Positions 7,115 through 12,054 of a stretch of DNA of 22,666 nucleotides are shown one piece after another (the first letter of the stretch is position 1; each line of letters opens with the position of its first letter). Below the pieces are notes generated by a model. That model saw only the letters and a list, made by a program, of their open reading frames with translations. It did not search any database and had not been told where the DNA came from. Both the position numbers and the translations under genes were made by a program. The stretch comes from a virus, in the IMG/VR virus record IMGVR_UViG_3300009168_000123, positions 1 to 22,666 of that record, one strand, 5' to 3'.

Positions 7115-7695
7115 GCCATTGGGTCCGGTAGACGAGCCTCATTCAAGGCACTGAGGAACGTCTTGTGGTAGCCGGCGATCAGGTCGGCCTGGTCGGTCCC
7201 ATTAATAATGCGTCGGGCGTTCACCGGGTCGTCCTTGTCTTCGTTGAAATAGTCACCCAGTGCGACACCGGTGAACCAGCCCTCGGCCATGCCCCGGAAC
7301 ATAATGCGAGCAGCAATAAGGCTATCAAGGGCCACATCAGGATGAGCCACCAGATCGCGCTTGTCGATAAGCGAGAGAGTCTTTGACGCCTTGTCGTAGT
7401 TGTAATCCCAGGTCAGTTGGACGAAGCCGCGCCCGATATACGGCCAGTACGCCTTGCCCTGCAGGTACTCACTGCCGCCCTGCTCTGTCACCGGCCACAT
7501 CTCGTAGGCCGTCTCATGGTAGACCGTCGCCAGCATATACGCCAACCAGCGGACATCATCCATCGGCGTGCCACCGCCCTCGTACTCCCACACCGCCAGA
7601 ATCACGTTCTGGCCGTCGACCTGAACCTGCTGCAGCGCGCCGCGAAATAACTCGCTGCGCACCGCCGAAAAGTAGATATCCCGGTCGAATCTCAT
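7111..7695 (-). CDS. Endolysin, chitinase/GH19-like lysozyme fold
   Basis: 194 residues from the ATG at 7695, which overlaps the stop of the 27-aa membrane peptide. The protein should hydrolyse peptidoglycan glycan strands to release progeny. Residues 59-62 (YHET) match the catalytic Glu motif of the GH19/lysozyme-like superfamily, followed by GKAYWPYIGRGFVQLTW (about 80-96), the characteristic substrate-cleft block, and NARRIINGTDQADLIAGY near the C-terminus. No signal peptide or transmembrane segment is visible in the protein itself, so export would need a holin, for which the two flanking membrane peptides are candidates. A longer upstream frame to 7845 is a shadow of the preceding genes. 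Confidence 0.85.
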   Translation of the reverse strand: MRFDRDIYFSAVRSELFRGALQQVQVDGQNVILAVWEYEGGGTPMDDVRWLAYMLATVYHETAYEMWPVTEQGGSEYLQGKAYWPYIGRGFVQLTWDYNYDKASKTLSLIDKRDLVAHPDVALDSLIAARIMFRGMAEGWFTGVALGDYFNEDKDDPVNARRIINGTDQADLIAGYHKTFLSALNEARLPDPMA

Positions 7696-7775
7696 TTGAA
7701 GCCCCACCAGATAAACCCGACGCCCAGCCAACATCCGACGATCACCGACCAGCCAATGGCTTCGACTTCGCTCAT
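7692..7775 (-). CDS. 27-aa single-pass membrane peptide
   Basis: ATG at 7775 overlaps the TGA of the Acb2-like gene, and its own TGA overlaps the endolysin ATG. The peptide has an acidic N-terminus (MSEVEAIG), one hydrophobic helix (WSVIVGCWLGVGFIWWG) and a short FK tail. It is below most gene-caller limits, yet both junctions are exact ATGA couplings, which is good evidence for translation. Together with the 31-aa peptide it brackets the endolysin, so a membrane role in lysis (for example a small holin) is plausible but unproven. No family is recognised. Confidence 0.58.
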   Translation of the reverse strand: MSEVEAIGWSVIVGCWLGVGFIWWGFK

Positions 7776-8014
7776 GGCAGCATCGCCCGCACCGCAGCGT
7801 CCTTGGCCTCCAGCAGCTTCCGCAGCGCCACCGTCCGTTCCGCATTACGCGGGCATTTCAGAATGATGAATTGAGCCACACCGCAGAACTGGGCGGATAT
7901 CGTCCGCAGCGTCGGCGGCAAATGGCTGTAATGAAAGAACCGCAGCACCGGGTCCATCCCGATCTCTTCCGGCGAGAACTCACCGGGAGCCGGGTGAATG
8001 CCAACATTCTTCAT
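7772..8014 (-). CDS. acb2: Acb2/Tad1-hairpin-like protein, candidate anti-CBASS cyclic-nucleotide sponge
   Basis: 80 residues from the ATG at 8014, with GGTGATC just upstream. Residues about 20-80 fit the helical-hairpin domain of the Acb2 family: RFFHYSHLPP, a helix ISAQFCGVAQFIILKCP, then the hallmark NAERTVALRKLLEAKDAAVRA at the C-terminus (quoted in parts: ERTVALRKLLEAK, DAAVRA). Characterised Acb2 proteins assemble into hexamers that bind cyclic di- and trinucleotides, blocking CBASS signalling. Whether this one binds ligands cannot be read from sequence. It lies in the lysis/packaging operon, coupled to the 27-aa membrane peptide, a common spot for phage accessory genes. Assignment rests on recalled family sequence features. 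Confidence 0.68.
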   Translation of the reverse strand: MKNVGIHPAPGEFSPEEIGMDPVLRFFHYSHLPPTLRTISAQFCGVAQFIILKCPRNAERTVALRKLLEAKDAAVRAMLP

Positions 8015-8030
8015 GCGGATCACCGGTTCG

Positions 8031-8198
8031 TCATTTCTTTCCAAAGGGCTTCCACTTCTTACCGAGCTTGAATGGGCTGCTCTTCTTCGCGGCACCGCCG
8101 CCAAAGGGCTTCTTGCCAGCACCTATCTTCGCCGCAGCGGCGTTGGCCTCTGCGGCATCCAGGTCAGGCCCTATGGGGTTCTTCTTTCCGAACGGCAT
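8031..8198 (-). CDS. 55-aa Lys-rich KPFG-repeat protein
   Basis: 55 residues from the ATG at 8198, with AAGGAT about 8 nt upstream. The sequence is basic and low complexity. It starts PFGKKNP, has an Ala-rich middle (AAEANAAAAK), then KKPFGGG, KKSSPFKLGKK and KPFGKK at the C-terminus, so a PFG/KKPFG motif recurs three to four times. It is the first gene of the leftward operon. The basic repeats would suit nucleic-acid binding or a virion-packaged peptide, but no family is recognised and this is speculation. Confidence 0.6.
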   Translation of the reverse strand: MPFGKKNPIGPDLDAAEANAAAAKIGAGKKPFGGGAAKKSSPFKLGKKWKPFGKK

Positions 8199-8263
8199 GG
8201 AACTCTATCCTTGTGCTGGCATTTCCGTTACATTACATATTCTGCAGCAAAGGAAAAGCCAAA
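8199..8263. promoter_or_regulatory. Divergent intergenic region with candidate promoters
   Basis: This 65-bp gap separates the leftward packaging operon from the rightward early-type genes. On the plus strand TTGTGC (8211-8216) and TACATA (8234-8239) are 17 bp apart. On the minus strand TTGGCT (8262-8257) and TATGTA (8239-8234) are also 17 bp apart and share the same -10 bases. A CCGTTAC box lies at 8225-8231. Matches to sigma70 consensus are only moderate, so this is suggestive. The plus-strand ribosome site AAGGAAAAG is at 8250-8258. Confidence 0.38.
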
Positions 8264-8533
8264 ATGCCGAAACCCCCCGACGCTTTCATGGGCATGCTCG
8301 ACTGTGCATGGGAAGACTTCAAGACGTACCAGGACACTGAAGAACCATCCACGCCGCTCGGCATCGTCGTCATCCTGATCGGCCATGACGCCGAGGCTAT
8401 GACCGTCAAGACCGGTGCCAACGTCCACCCGGAGTGGGTCAAGTCGGCGCTGGCGCAACTTACGCTCGGCATGGTCACCGGCAGCATGGAGATGGAGTGC
8501 ATGCCAAAAATCCGAAAGAAGCGAGTCGTATGA
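8264..8533 (+). CDS. Hypothetical 89-aa protein
   Basis: 89 residues from the ATG at 8264, with AAGGAAAAG 6 nt upstream. It shows a hydrophobic strand (GIVVILIG) followed by HDAEAMTVKTGANVHPEWVKSALAQ and ends with a basic tail (PKIRKKRVV). No transmembrane helix is convincing and no family is recognised. It is the first gene of the rightward operon, and its stop overlaps the HTH gene start (ATGA). An early regulatory or host-takeover role is possible from position only. Confidence 0.65.
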   Translation: MPKPPDAFMGMLDCAWEDFKTYQDTEEPSTPLGIVVILIGHDAEAMTVKTGANVHPEWVKSALAQLTLGMVTGSMEMECMPKIRKKRVV

Positions 8534-8769
8534 CCAACCATGACTTCCGAAGAATTCGCCACGGCCTCCTGCTGACACAGAAGGAACTCGCCGAGGTGCT
8601 GGGCTACGCCCACAAGATCCGCATCTCCGAATACGAGCGCGAGACCAACCCGGTGCCGATCCCGGACCATATCGCCGACGCGATGTGGAAGCTGCAGGTC
8701 ACCGGGAGTGATCGGTTGCCTCGTCCTGCTGTCCGCGAATGGAGCCGACACGATGGCCTTCGTCAGTAG
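8530..8769 (+). CDS. HTH (XRE/Cro-like) DNA-binding protein
   Basis: 79 residues from the ATG at 8530, overlapping the previous stop. Residues about 5-48 match an HTH_XRE domain: FRRIRHGLLLTQKELAEVLGY followed by IRISEYERETNPVPIPDHIADAMWKL, the usual helix 2-turn-helix 3 with the E-rich fourth helix. The C-terminal 25 residues are basic and not obviously folded. Such small proteins act as phage repressors or Cro-like regulators by binding dyad or repeat operators. The direct repeats at 9085-9183, about 300 bp downstream, are candidate targets, by inference. Confidence 0.72.
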   Translation: MTNHDFRRIRHGLLLTQKELAEVLGYAHKIRISEYERETNPVPIPDHIADAMWKLQVTGSDRLPRPAVREWSRHDGLRQ

Positions 8770-8956
8770 CACCGCCGTCCTTCGGATCGACTGGTACGAC
8801 ATCTCCGAGACGCTGGTCATCAACATGCGTGACGGCTCGAAGCTGGTCTACAGTGGTGTGCCCCAGGGTGTGTACGAGGACTTCAAGGATGCACCGTCGA
8901 TAGGGGCTTTCTTCAATTACGAGATCCGAAATCGGTATCCGTTTAGCTATGGATGA
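8753..8956 (+). CDS. KTSC-domain protein
   Basis: 67 residues from the ATG at 8753, which has GGAG 8 nt upstream. A longer GTG-started form from 8708 is less likely. Almost the whole protein is a KTSC domain: VSSTAVLRIDWYDISETLVINM, DGSKLVYSGVPQGVYEDFKDA, then GAFFNYEIRNRYPF (quoted in segments). This small domain occurs in many phage proteins and fused to some lysyl-tRNA synthetases; its biochemical role is unclear. It overlaps the HTH gene by 17 nt and is the last gene before the long non-coding region. Confidence 0.8.
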   Translation: MAFVSSTAVLRIDWYDISETLVINMRDGSKLVYSGVPQGVYEDFKDAPSIGAFFNYEIRNRYPFSYG

Positions 8957-8973
8957 TGGAGTCCCTAAGTCAG

Positions 8974-8991
8974 GGTAATCCGTTACCTTTT
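8974..8991 (+). terminator. Weak candidate terminator after KTSC gene
   Basis: GGTAA (8974-8978) pairs with TTACC (8983-8987) around a 4-nt loop, and is followed by a T-rich run. The stem is only 5 bp and AT-containing, so efficiency is doubtful. It would end the 8264-8956 transcript. Confidence 0.3.
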
Positions 8992-9077
8992 TATATTTCC
9001 AGATTTTGCGCAGGAATTGGGGGCCCCGACGAGCCGGCCTACCCCCCGCCAACCGACGATCCCCCACCCCTATACTA

Positions 9078-9183
9078 TACCGTTACTTGAGCTAGGCTAA
9101 ACTATACTTGACTTAGGCTAAACTATACTTGTCAAGCAACCGTTACGTGTATGATATACTTGGCCAGGATAGGCTAAACTACA
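9078..9183. repeat. 21-bp tandem repeats with CCGTTAC boxes, operator or promoter array
   Basis: TAGGCTAAACTATACTTG occurs exactly at 9093-9110 and 9114-9131, offset 21 bp (two helical turns). A third partial copy (TAGGCTAAACTACA) is at 9170-9183. CCGTTAC boxes at 9080-9086 and 9140-9146 flank the tandem pair. TTGTCA (9129-9134) with TATGAT (9150-9155) is a possible sigma70 promoter with a short 15-bp spacer. The layout resembles a repressor or activator array controlling the rightward genes; the upstream HTH protein is a candidate ligand by inference. A phage-specific RNA polymerase promoter is another possibility. Confidence 0.6.
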
Positions 9184-9317
9184 CACGCATAGCGCGAGTG
9201 CCTCCAGGGCTGCCCGGCCTGGCAACCGGCATGCTGCAAGCACCGCCACTCGTTAGGCCTTAGATGCACCGGGGGGTTTGATAGGGCTTTAGGGTGGAGC
9301 AAGGGCCGGCGGCGGCG

Positions 9318-9361
9318 GCGGCGCAATAGGGGGTAGGTATACCCCCTATTATTTGCGCCGC
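9318..9361. repeat. Large imperfect inverted repeat
   Basis: GCGGCGCAA at 9318-9326 is mirrored by TTGCGCCGC at 9353-9361. Inside, TAGGGGGTA (9327-9335) is complementary to TACCCCCTA (9340-9348), with a 4-nt bulge on the right arm and a 4-nt apex (GGTA). The whole could extrude as a cruciform about 20 bp tall. It forms the left border of the iteron block and uses the same GCGGCGCA word. Confidence 0.7.
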
Positions 9362-9392
9362 TTAACGCAAATCCCGCGCCGCTCCGGCTCCG

Positions 9393-9600
9393 CCTTGCGC
9401 CGCTTCCTGTTTTTTCCTTTAGAATCAATGGTGACTCAAAGCCGAAGCGGCGCAGAAGCGGCGCAAGGTAGCGCCGAAGCGGCGCAGGAAGCGGCGCAAG
9501 GGGGTATTTTAGCGGCGCAAGCTGCGCCGCTACCCCGATTATTCAATGATATCAAACACTTAACTATGCCAAACAGTTACTAAATCATTCCGCATCCGAA
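9393..9600. other. Putative replication origin: GCGGCGCA iterons plus AT-rich stretch
   Basis: GCGGCGCA occurs directly at 9447-9454, 9458-9465, 9479-9486, 9491-9498 and 9512-9519. The offsets of 11, 21, 12 and 21 bp keep the copies on one face of the helix. Inverted copies lie at 9396-9403 and 9523-9530. The 15-mer AGGAAGCGGCGCAAG (9486-9500) is the exact reverse complement of 9393-9407. The last iteron forms a perfect 10-bp hairpin (9510-9532). An AT-rich stretch follows immediately (9537-9590), as in unwinding elements. Phased iterons beside an AT-rich element are classic for initiator-bound origins. The replication genes start about 4 kb downstream. Function is inferred. Confidence 0.6.
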
Positions 9601-9607
9601 ACGATTT

Positions 9608-9637
9608 TTGCCCTTGTATATGGTAACGGACTATGAG
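9608..9637 (+). promoter_or_regulatory. Candidate promoter for the small-gene cluster
   Basis: TTGCCC (9608-9613) and TATGAG (9632-9637) are separated by 18 bp, immediately upstream of the first cluster gene. Both hexamers are imperfect. A GTAACGG box (inverse of CCGTTAC) lies between them at 9623-9629, where a bound regulator would block or assist polymerase. Confidence 0.33.
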
Positions 9638-9673
9638 ATAAGAGGACATCAGATTAAACAAGGAAACAAGCTA

Positions 9674-9916
9674 ATGCTCACATACACCGCTCTTGACCCT
9701 AACGGTCGCACGCACACGCGCAACAGCAAACGCGCGTTCTCGCACGCGGTGCTCGCGACCTGCACGAACTACGATGCAGACGACAGTTATTACGTCATAG
9801 GTTGGGCCAGCACATTGCCGCTGGCGGAAAAGCTTTACCGCGCCACGCTAACCGCGAAACATCCGCGCACAAAAAAGCTGACATACAACAATGTAACGCT
9901 TGTAAACGCAAGCTAG
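9674..9916 (+). CDS. Cluster gene A, hypothetical 80-aa protein
   Basis: 80 residues from the ATG at 9674, chosen because AAGGAA lies about 9 nt upstream. The in-frame TTG and ATG further upstream (9608, 9620) have no ribosome site. The protein is basic with Thr/Arg-rich stretches (NGRTHTRNSKRAFSH), an aromatic core (DDSYYVIGWA) and a helix (LAEKLYRATLTAKH). No family recognised. It is the first gene of the ribozyme-separated cluster, and its TAG contributes its final G to stem II of the first hammerhead. Confidence 0.65.
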   Translation: MLTYTALDPNGRTHTRNSKRAFSHAVLATCTNYDADDSYYVIGWASTLPLAEKLYRATLTAKHPRTKKLTYNNVTLVNAS

Positions 9917-9974
9917 GACGAAAGCGCCCGCCTATGGCGGGCGCTCCATGCGTCAAGCGCATGCTGATGAGTCC
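9916..9974 (+). ncRNA. Hammerhead ribozyme 1 (type II)
   Basis: Open stem II: GGAC 9916-9919 with GTCC 9971-9974. Core GAAA 9920-9923 and CTGATGA 9964-9970. Stem III: GCGCCCGCC 9924-9932 with GGCGGGCGC 9936-9944, closed by A9923-T9945 (the A15.1-U16.1 pair). Cleavage-site C is 9946, so cleavage is predicted between 9946 and 9947. Stem I: CATGCG 9947-9952 with CGCATG 9958-9963, loop TCAAG. All invariant hammerhead positions are present. The first base is the last base of gene A's TAG stop. The AACCACGAAAGGCCAC leader of gene B follows directly. Confidence 0.93.
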
Positions 9975-9993
9975 AACCACGAAAGGCCACGAA

Positions 9994-10185
9994 ATGACCC
10001 TCTCGAAAGAACAGCGCAAGCACCTTTTGTACGCCTTCGGCTGGCACAAGGATTACTGCGAAAAGCTACATGCCAAAAAGCCGCGCGGCATATCGTGGCA
10101 GGATTGCCGCCGCATGCGCGACGAGGAACTCAAAGCCGCTGGAATCGAAAATCTGTTCGAAACTGATTTTGAGTTAGTTTCCTAA
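9994..10185 (+). CDS. Cluster gene B, hypothetical 63-aa protein
   Basis: 63 residues from the ATG at 9994, preceded by GAAAGGCCAC (ribosome site AAAGG, 7 nt spacing) that follows hammerhead 1. The protein is Lys/Arg-rich and mostly helical, with WHKDYCEKLHAKKPRGISW and CRRMRDEELKAAGI. No family recognised. The reading frame continues upstream through the ribozyme, but the ribosome site and comparison with other cassettes place the start here. Its TAA lies 2 nt before hammerhead 2. Confidence 0.68.
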   Translation: MTLSKEQRKHLLYAFGWHKDYCEKLHAKKPRGISWQDCRRMRDEELKAAGIENLFETDFELVS

Positions 10186-10187
10186 CA

Positions 10188-10241
10188 GGACGAAACGCAC
10201 CTTCCGGTGCGTCCATGCGTCAAGCGCATGCTGATGAGTCC
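10188..10241 (+). ncRNA. Hammerhead ribozyme 2 (type II)
   Basis: Stem II GGAC 10188-10191 with GTCC 10238-10241. GAAA 10192-10195. Stem III CGCACC 10196-10201 with GGTGCG 10206-10211, loop TTCC, closed by A10195-T10212. Cleavage-site C 10213, cleavage predicted between 10213 and 10214. Stem I CATGCG 10214-10219 with CGCATG 10225-10230, loop TCAAG. CTGATGA 10231-10237. Stem III is different in sequence from copy 1 but fully paired. It starts 2 nt after gene B's stop. Confidence 0.94.
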
Positions 10242-10263
10242 AACCACGAAAGGCCACACCGCA

Positions 10264-10509
10264 ATGGCATACCTAGACAAGAAAACCGTAGCGGGTTTCC
10301 GCGACCGCGCCTCCGCATGGCTTGCGGTGAAACATCCCGCTCACACCATCGAAACGATCAAATCAGGCCGCGACGCATGGACAGTCGCGCACGGCGCCGG
10401 GATCGTCGATGAGTGCTACCGCGTCCATAAGGCCCATGACGCGCACATACAGACCGCGCTTGAGGCAATATTCCCTTACGCCGTGTTTCGCGACAAGAAG
10501 CATTATTGA
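10264..10509 (+). CDS. Cluster gene C, hypothetical 81-aa protein
   Basis: 81 residues from the ATG at 10264, with the shared GAAAGGCCAC leader 10 nt upstream. It contains FRDRASAWLAVKHPAHTIETI, a WTVAHGAG turn and a His-rich helix (VHKAHDAHIQTALEAIF), ending in a basic RDKKHY. No transmembrane helix or known family. Its TGA abuts hammerhead 3 with no intervening base. The upstream in-frame codons lie inside hammerhead 2 and are not adopted as the start. Confidence 0.68.
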   Translation: MAYLDKKTVAGFRDRASAWLAVKHPAHTIETIKSGRDAWTVAHGAGIVDECYRVHKAHDAHIQTALEAIFPYAVFRDKKHY

Positions 10510-10563
10510 GGACGAAACTCACCCTCCGGTGAGTCCATGCGTTAGGCGCATGCTGACGAGTCC
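10510..10563 (+). ncRNA. Hammerhead ribozyme 3 (type II)
   Basis: Stem II GGAC 10510-10513 with GTCC 10560-10563. GAAA 10514-10517. Stem III CTCACC 10518-10523 with GGTGAG 10528-10533, loop CTCC, closed by A10517-T10534. Cleavage-site C 10535, cleavage predicted between 10535 and 10536. Stem I CATGCG 10536-10541 with CGCATG 10547-10552, loop TTAGG. Core CTGACGA 10553-10559, where C replaces T at the variable position 7. The G-C to T-A change in stem III relative to copy 2 is compensatory. It begins immediately after gene C's TGA. The leader after it is shorter (ACGAAAGGCCAC). Confidence 0.93.
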
Positions 10564-10580
10564 ACGAAAGGCCACGTAAA

Positions 10581-10868
10581 ATGAAACAGCCATCCTTTTA
10601 CAACAATCGAGGCCGCTTGACCGCCTACGGCTTAAGCTGCGGCTATGTCGAGCGTGTCGAGACAGTTGACGGTGATTCCTCGCTGACACTGTGGAGCACC
10701 TACGGCCAAGTATTCCATGTCCGCGAACACTCGCGCTCAAATGGCCGCCGCTTCTGGTATTCCTACGCCACGCTAACCGAAGCGCGGAATCGCTTCGATG
10801 TCGCCAAACACGTTTTGCGCAAGGTTTACGGGCTGGCCTATGGCTATCCAAGGGCGGTGCAGAAATGA
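10581..10868 (+). CDS. Cluster gene D, hypothetical 95-aa protein
   Basis: 95 residues from the ATG at 10581, with GAAAGGCCAC 9 nt upstream. The protein has a beta-rich look: GLSCGYVERVETV, SSLTLWSTYGQVFHVREH, RRFWYSYATL, then a helix TEARNRFDVAKHVLRKVYG. No family recognised. Its stop overlaps the ATG of gene E (ATGA), so D and E remain on one RNA after ribozyme cleavage. Confidence 0.68.
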   Translation: MKQPSFYNNRGRLTAYGLSCGYVERVETVDGDSSLTLWSTYGQVFHVREHSRSNGRRFWYSYATLTEARNRFDVAKHVLRKVYGLAYGYPRAVQK

Positions 10869-11170
10869 ACACGCGCGACAAGCTTGTTCATGCCGTCACG
10901 GCCTTTGACCGTGCACAAGAGGCAAAAGCCACCAAGAATCCGCGTCATTACTATAATCACTACGCCCTGCCGCAGTACCTAGGCGCTGTCGCGCGCGTGG
11001 CAGATGACATTGAGGCCGGCGCGGCGGTGGATGAAGCGATTATCGCCGCCATGCATGGGCCACTCCGCACCGCCTGTTTGAAAGCATGCGGGTTTAAAGC
11101 CAACCATGTGCCAGCGCGGCACGGGAATTATCTCGGATTGCCGGTGTATCGCCCGGCCTCACAGAAATAG
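10865..11170 (+). CDS. Cluster gene E, hypothetical 101-aa protein
   Basis: 101 residues from the ATG at 10865, coupled to gene D by an ATGA overlap. It is predominantly helical: DKLVHAVTAFDRAQEAKATK, then NPRHYYNHYALPQYLGAVARV, then DDIEAGAAVDEAIIAAM and a Cys-containing LRTACLKACGF segment. The conserved-looking YYNHYALPQYL motif hints at a family of small phage proteins, but I cannot name it. Its TAG supplies the first G of hammerhead 4's stem II. Confidence 0.7.
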   Translation: MNTRDKLVHAVTAFDRAQEAKATKNPRHYYNHYALPQYLGAVARVADDIEAGAAVDEAIIAAMHGPLRTACLKACGFKANHVPARHGNYLGLPVYRPASQK

Positions 11171-11225
11171 GGCGAAACGCACCGCGCGCGGTGCGTCTAG
11201 GCGTAATGCGCCTACTGACGAGTCC
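11170..11225 (+). ncRNA. Hammerhead ribozyme 4 (type II), most diverged copy
   Basis: Stem II GGGC 11170-11173 with GTCC 11222-11225, one G-U wobble. GAAA 11174-11177. Stem III CGCACC 11178-11183 with GGTGCG 11190-11195 around GCGCGC, closed by A11177-T11196. Cleavage-site C 11197, cleavage predicted between 11197 and 11198. Stem I TAGGCG 11198-11203 with CGCCTA 11209-11214, loop TAATG. Core CTGACGA 11215-11221. Two stem I pairs differ from the other copies by compensatory double changes (C-G to T-A, T-A to G-C), strong evidence for selection on pairing. It overlaps gene E's TAG. Confidence 0.93.
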
Positions 11226-11244
11226 AACCACGATAGGCCACACA

Positions 11245-12054
11245 ATGATTACCGACATTCACGAGCTACGCCGCGCGCTTAAGGGTTCGAACCCTAAGTT
11301 TCGCGGCGTTATCCTATGGCAAGGGGCATCCTTGATTGACGGTGCGCCGGTAGTTGCCATTGCTTCGAAGATTCTCACGGCTTCGAAGAACGAAAAAACC
11401 GGCGCAATGGTACAGACCTATATCATCCGCTCCGATATGGATCCTATGGACGCCGTGAAGTCAGGCGACGATGAAAGCGTTTGCGGTGATTGCAAACACA
11501 GGCCTTATCTCATTAAGACCGGCGCAAGCGATTCAGACCCTTGCTATGTCCAGGTCGCGAAAAGCGTAAAGAGCGTTTACAACGCCTTCACGCGTGGCCG
11601 CTATGCGGCGCCGGGCATCGATTACGATGTTAAGCTCTTGCCGCTGTTGTTCGAAGGCCTTGCCTTCCGCATTGGCACCTACGGCGATCCGTGCGCTATC
11701 CCTTTTCAGGTTTGGCGCGCGGCCACGCTTAAAGCGCTGTTTGACAATGGCTATACGCATCAATGGATGTCTCCGAAGTTCGCAGCGTTCAAGTTGCTTT
11801 GCATGGCTTCGGTAGATTCCATCGAAGAGCTCTATGAAGCGCAATCGATGGGTTGGCGCACATTCCGTGTGCGCGGTGCCCATGAGCCGCTTGATCGTGA
11901 AGTGGAAAGGCCTTGCCCGGCCTCGAAGGAAGCCGGCAAAAAGACCAATTGCGACAAGTGCAAGGGCTGTGGTGGCCTTGGCGCAAAGGCCAGAATATCC
12001 TTCGCCATTATCTCGCATGGCATCGGCTCGCCAAAATGGCTTATTGCCGCCTAG
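11245..12054 (+). CDS. Cluster gene F, 269-aa Cys-rich phage protein
   Basis: 269 residues from the ATG at 11245, with TAGGCCAC 7 nt upstream after hammerhead 4. It is the only large gene of the cluster. It has two Cys clusters that may bind zinc: CGDC at about residues 78-81 with another Cys near 98 (DPCYVQVAKSVKSVYNAF), and near the C-terminus C-x12-C-x2-C-x2-C (CPASKEAGKKTNCDKCKGC), resembling a zinc ribbon. Between them are VWRAATLKALFDNGYTHQW and a hydrophobic helix. Similar proteins are known to me only as phage hypotheticals. Its TAG overlaps hammerhead 5. Nucleic-acid binding is a plausible guess. Confidence 0.75.
   Translation: MITDIHELRRALKGSNPKFRGVILWQGASLIDGAPVVAIASKILTASKNEKTGAMVQTYIIRSDMDPMDAVKSGDDESVCGDCKHRPYLIKTGASDSDPCYVQVAKSVKSVYNAFTRGRYAAPGIDYDVKLLPLLFEGLAFRIGTYGDPCAIPFQVWRAATLKALFDNGYTHQWMSPKFAAFKLLCMASVDSIEELYEAQSMGWRTFRVRGAHEPLDREVERPCPASKEAGKKTNCDKCKGCGGLGAKARISFAIISHGIGSPKWLIAA

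Larger units (their letters stand above)
8957..9673. other. ~700-bp non-coding region
   Basis: No frame here has a credible start, ribosome site and protein-like composition. It contains in order: a weak terminator-like hairpin (8974-8991); a G/C block with GGGGG and CCCCCC arms (about 9017-9050); 21-bp tandem repeats with CCGTTAC boxes (9078-9183); a segment 9184-9310 with only short arms (GAGTG/CACTC at 9196-9200 and 9247-9251, CCAGG/CCTGG at 9204-9208 and 9218-9222) that could fold as RNA but is not convincing; the inverted repeat and iteron block (9310-9532); an AT-rich stretch (9537-9600); and the leader of the small-gene cluster. Confidence 0.7.

Noticed and set aside
9124-9160. Consensus sigma70 promoter built from TTGACT or TTGTCA with TATACT
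   Set aside because: Spacers are 10 or 20 bp with those hexamers, and 15 bp for TATGAT. None is close to 17, so it is kept only as a regulatory array.
9196-9251. Possible three-way-junction RNA
   Set aside because: The arms are only 4-5 bp, with no recognisable riboswitch or ribozyme core. GC-rich DNA gives such pairings often.
9353-9583. Plus-strand frame with repeated AEAAQ units across the iterons
   Set aside because: It begins with TTG, has no ribosome site, and its Ala/Gln repeats are just the translation of the GCGGCGCA iterons. The inverted copies and helical phasing fit DNA sites better than protein.
9948-10166. Plus-strand frame starting at the ATG in stem I of hammerhead 1 (and the similar one at 10215-10412)
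   Set aside because: The ATG is paired in stem I, there is no ribosome site, and the frame is a shadow of genes B and C. The conserved peptide start merely reflects the ribozyme repeat.
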